This document shows, one piece after another, positions 61,553 through 64,000 of a stretch of 64,000 bases of DNA (within the stretch, counting starts at the first letter, position 1; every line of letters starts with the position of its first letter). The position numbers and the translations under genes were made by a program. The stretch covers positions 1 to 64,000 of the forward strand of contig NZ_WWSY01000021.1 of the NCBI RefSeq assembly GCF_009876115.1. Direction: 5' to 3'. The notes beneath the pieces were generated by a model. That model did not search any database. It had not been told where the DNA came from and saw only the letters and a list, made by a program, of their open reading frames with translations. This DNA is from Collinsella aerofaciens (GTDB lineage Bacteria > Actinomycetota > Coriobacteriia > Coriobacteriales > Coriobacteriaceae).

Positions 61553-62266
61553 CTACAGCCCGTATTTCACGACGGCACGGTTAATGCGACGGCACCAAGG
61601 CTTGTACAAGGCGGCCAAAAACACGCAGGTCGCAAGGCCGTGCGTAATATCGAACGGCACTGCCGTGGCAAGACGCGCCACGGCACCCGCCCAAGTAAGC
61701 GGCTGTACAAAACCAATGATGTCATACGCGTTGATCACGACGCCATAGAGCAGGCCCGACGCAAAGCCATACGCCAACAGTGACGGCATTCGCACGGTGC
61801 CATCGGCGCGGTCAAACGCGCCCGCATGCGCCAGTGCGCCACCGATATAGCCCACCAGACCCCAGGCATACATCTGCCATGGCGTCCACATGCCCTGCCC
61901 AAAAAAGAAATTGCTGGTCAGCGCTGCCAACGCGCCAACCATAAAACCATTGCGGCGACCAAGCGTCGCCCCCGCGATAATGGCGATGGCGCTCACCGGT
62001 TTAAAGTCGGGAATGGGGCCAAACAAGATGCGCCCCGCCGCGGCCAACGCCGCCAACACCAGCGTGGGCATAATCTGGCGCAGGCCCGGGCGCGACGCCT
62101 CGTAACCCGCAAAGAACAGCACAAGCACCAACGCCACCACGACAAGCATGGCAAGCGCCGCCTGCTCAACGCCCGCCAGCAACGCCGCAGCCATCACGGC
62201 TGGCACCGCCAGCAGCAGCGGTATCTCCAGTTTTGCGAGTAGGCGCACGATGCGATAATCCGCCAT
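61553..62266 (-). CDS. ECF transporter S component
   Basis: 237 aa, about six helices, with the S-component-like stretches GPIPDFKPVSAIAIIAGATL and NFFFGQGMWTPWQMYAWGLVG. It binds the vitamin or cofactor precursor at the membrane and works with the ATPase encoded upstream (four-base gap) and the partial gene at the window edge. ATG 62266. Substrate not identifiable; a CblT/CbrV-like type is possible. Confidence 0.8.
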   Translation of the reverse strand: MADYRIVRLLAKLEIPLLLAVPAVMAAALLAGVEQAALAMLVVVALVLVLFFAGYEASRPGLRQIMPTLVLAALAAAGRILFGPIPDFKPVSAIAIIAGATLGRRNGFMVGALAALTSNFFFGQGMWTPWQMYAWGLVGYIGGALAHAGAFDRADGTVRMPSLLAYGFASGLLYGVVINAYDIIGFVQPLTWAGAVARLATAVPFDITHGLATCVFLAALYKPWCRRINRAVVKYGL

Positions 62267-62270
62267 CCCA

Positions 62271-63914
62271 TCACGCCCTATAAAACACGTTGTCGGCAAA
62301 GAAGTCGGCCGGCGGCTCCATGCAGGCAATCTCACCGTCAAACATCATGGCAACGTCATCGGCAACCTGCTCGGCAAAATCCAGATCGTGCGTGGCCATG
62401 ATGACGGTGCCACCAACCTTCGCATGGTCACGCAGGGCGCGGGCGATGATGCGGCGGCTGAACAGGTCTAGACCCTTGGTGGGCTCATCGAGCAATAGCA
62501 GTTCGGGGCCGATTAGCAGCAGTTTTGCCAATGCAAGCAGTTGACGCTGCCCGCCCGAAAGATCGTACGGATGGCGCCCATCCAGACCCGACAGCCCCAA
62601 GCTCGCCGCACGCTCCCGCGCCAAGTTCTCGTCATATCCGCAGGTCGAGGCCCATTCCATCAGCTCATCGTGAACCGTCTCGGCAACCAGCAATGCTTTG
62701 GGGTTCTGAGGCAGCAGCGCCGCCGAGGCCGCTCCGCGCACCATGCGGCCGCGCTGCAGCTTGGCGGTCTTCGCCAGCACCGAGAGCATCGTCGACTTAC
62801 CGCATCCGTTGCCGCCCACGACCGCATGCACCGCACCGGCCGAAAAAGCCACGTCGAGCCCGCGCAGCACCCAGCCGCCCGCGCGATCGTAGCGAAACCA
62901 GCTCCCTGCCAGGGTGGTAGCCGACCCGCCGTGCATTTTTTGGAGTATTCTGCTCCCATCCGTGCGCGGGAAGGCTTCCGAGCCGTTCTCGAGCGACGTT
63001 TGCGCCACAAATTCGGACGATTTGTCCAATTCCGAACTTTTTTTCGCGCTCGATACGTCCCCGGGCGGCTCCAGAGAGCCCAAATTGTCCTCACGCCTGC
63101 TGAATACTCCGTTTTTTGCACATCGGACGGCACCCCACCCCAACATGTCGTCGGAAAACAACGATTCTCGGCGTCCCAAAGAAGCCATATCCGCCACCTC
63201 GCGCACGCGACCGTCCTCAATCCGGTACGCACACGTCGCATACTCGAGCATTGGGCGCGGTTGATGCGTAGCCACAACAACCGTGCAGCCCAACTCACGG
63301 TTCACGCGAAACAGCGCGTGCAGAAAATTCTTCTCGGCAACGGGATCGAGCTGAGACGTGGGCTCGTCGAGTAGCAGCACACGCGGACGCAGCGCCAGGA
63401 CGGCGGCAAGCGACAGCAGCTGCTTGCGGCCGCCCGAAAGCGTATCGGTATCGCGATGAAGCCAGTCCTCCAGACCAAAGAAATAGCTGGTCTCAGCTAC
63501 GCGACGGCGCATCTCATCACGTGCTAGCCCCAAGTTTTCCAGGCCAAACGCCATCTCGTGCCACACGGTTTCGCACACGATCTGGTTCTCGGGATCCTGG
63601 AACACATAGCCCACGCGCTCCGCCGATGCCCGCACGTCCATGTCGGCAACGTTCTCGCCCAGCACGCGCGCATCACCAGTGCGCTCGCCCGCCGGCGCGA
63701 TCTCGGGCTTGAGCAGCGACAGCAGCGTCGACTTGCCCGAACCGGTACCGCCAACAAGCAGCGCAAATGCACCTTGGGGAACACGCCAATCAAGCCCCTC
63801 AAGCACCGGTGCCCCGGCCCCGGGATAGGCAAAACTAAGGCCCTGCACCTCAATCGCCGGAATATCCGGGCCGCACGCCGCGCCCGACACCGGGCCCCTA
63901 TCCAACCGAGCCAT
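62271..63914 (-). CDS. ECF transporter duplicated ATPase (A/A')
   Basis: 547 aa with two ABC modules. First: Walker A GGTGSGKST, YVFQDPENQIV, signature TLSGGRKQ, Walker B VLLLDEPTSQLD. Second: GGNGCGKST, LLPQNPKALLV, DLSGGQRQ, LLLLDEPTKGLD. The linker (about residues 263-330) is Ser/Glu/Lys-rich and encoded by a palindromic segment (62931-63121), apparently an in-frame repeat insertion. The start codon overlaps the stop of the upstream gene (TGATG). Confidence 0.9.
   Translation of the reverse strand: MARLDRGPVSGAACGPDIPAIEVQGLSFAYPGAGAPVLEGLDWRVPQGAFALLVGGTGSGKSTLLSLLKPEIAPAGERTGDARVLGENVADMDVRASAERVGYVFQDPENQIVCETVWHEMAFGLENLGLARDEMRRRVAETSYFFGLEDWLHRDTDTLSGGRKQLLSLAAVLALRPRVLLLDEPTSQLDPVAEKNFLHALFRVNRELGCTVVVATHQPRPMLEYATCAYRIEDGRVREVADMASLGRRESLFSDDMLGWGAVRCAKNGVFSRREDNLGSLEPPGDVSSAKKSSELDKSSEFVAQTSLENGSEAFPRTDGSRILQKMHGGSATTLAGSWFRYDRAGGWVLRGLDVAFSAGAVHAVVGGNGCGKSTMLSVLAKTAKLQRGRMVRGAASAALLPQNPKALLVAETVHDELMEWASTCGYDENLARERAASLGLSGLDGRHPYDLSGGQRQLLALAKLLLIGPELLLLDEPTKGLDLFSRRIIARALRDHAKVGGTVIMATHDLDFAEQVADDVAMMFDGEIACMEPPADFFADNVFYRA
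62931..63121. repeat. Palindromic element inside a coding sequence
   Basis: Terminal inverted repeats sharing GGAGTATTC and a T-rich block (62931-62950 with 63102-63121) enclose a smaller inverted repeat around 63009-63036 (AATTCGGA/TCCGAA). It is wholly within the ATPase gene and translated as the interdomain linker. Confidence 0.6.
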
Positions 63915-64000
63915 CAGCCAAACCTCTTCTCATCAATCGCGTGCGACGCGCAAGGCAGCATCATCCAGGCAGCGTACACGACATAGCCCAGCCACGGCGC
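63914..64000 (-). CDS. Partial gene, probable ECF transmembrane (T) component
   Basis: The last 28 codons (APWLGYVVYAAWMMLPC and on to TGA at 63914-63916) overlap the ATPase start. The hydrophobic helix and operon position suggest the EcfT-like subunit, but too little is visible to be sure. Confidence 0.5.
   Translation of the reverse strand, partial: APWLGYVVYAAWMMLPCASHAIDEKRFG

Overview
The window is high-GC bacterial chromosome with dense, mostly minus-strand operons, near-consensus AGGAGG ribosome sites, an unusually rich set of palindromic repeats, a 12-TM LuxR-type regulator and an energy-converting [NiFe]-hydrogenase. Together these point to the actinobacterial class Coriobacteriia, most probably a gut Collinsella. 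This is inferred from gene content and style, not from rRNA.

Layout. 1-10910: pyrE, a magnesium P-type ATPase (mgtA) with a possible leader peptide, an operon of two lipoproteins, a zinc-ribbon protein and a small membrane-anchored protein, an IS3-family element with intact ends, and a LuxR-type membrane regulator. 11247-29321: a carbohydrate region with a GH140/DUF4038 glycosidase, PTS EIIBC, an Ig-domain esterase, a DUF1593 protein, a GH1 6-phospho-beta-glucosidase, DUF4867, luxS, and then the run isomerase, split transketolase, FGGY kinase with a LacI regulator, followed by nucleoside hydrolase and ribokinase. 29509-35385: an AT3-SGNH acyltransferase, an NRAMP-related transporter and an MgtE/CBS-type protein. 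35679-37347: an IS3-family element flanked by inverted IS110 remnants. 37358-46135: a MacB/FtsX-like ABC system, an ABC-2 exporter and a divergent two-component system. 46435-52070: a group 4 (Ech-like) [NiFe]-hydrogenase operon with two membrane subunits fused. 52251-64000: a solitary HTH protein, a FadH/BaiCD-like flavoenzyme, a palindromic repeat array, initiator tRNA, coaX, a biotin-ligase-like protein, a FolP-FolK fusion, sirtuin, exonuclease III and an ECF transporter operon cut by the window edge.

How the genes work together. The main system proposed here is an apioside/apiose catabolic locus. A GH140-type apiosidase and beta-glucoside uptake and hydrolysis functions feed an operon of sugar isomerase, two-subunit transketolase and FGGY kinase. 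That set matches the non-oxidative D-apiose route (apiose to apulose to apulose-4-phosphate to transketolase). A LacI regulator and TAAACA/TGTTTA half-sites at several promoters appear to tie it together. The hydrogenase would couple ferredoxin oxidation to H2 and ion pumping. Two magnesium systems (mgtA; NRAMP-related transporter plus MgtE/CBS protein) are present.

The other notable layer is repeats: seven 55-bp palindromes (five in an 80-81 bp period array), three roughly 165-nt palindromic elements whose stems covary around a fixed core, a CCACCACAAAGG palindrome family (one copy is the IS target), two MITE-like elements, and a palindromic element apparently inserted in frame in an ABC ATPase gene.
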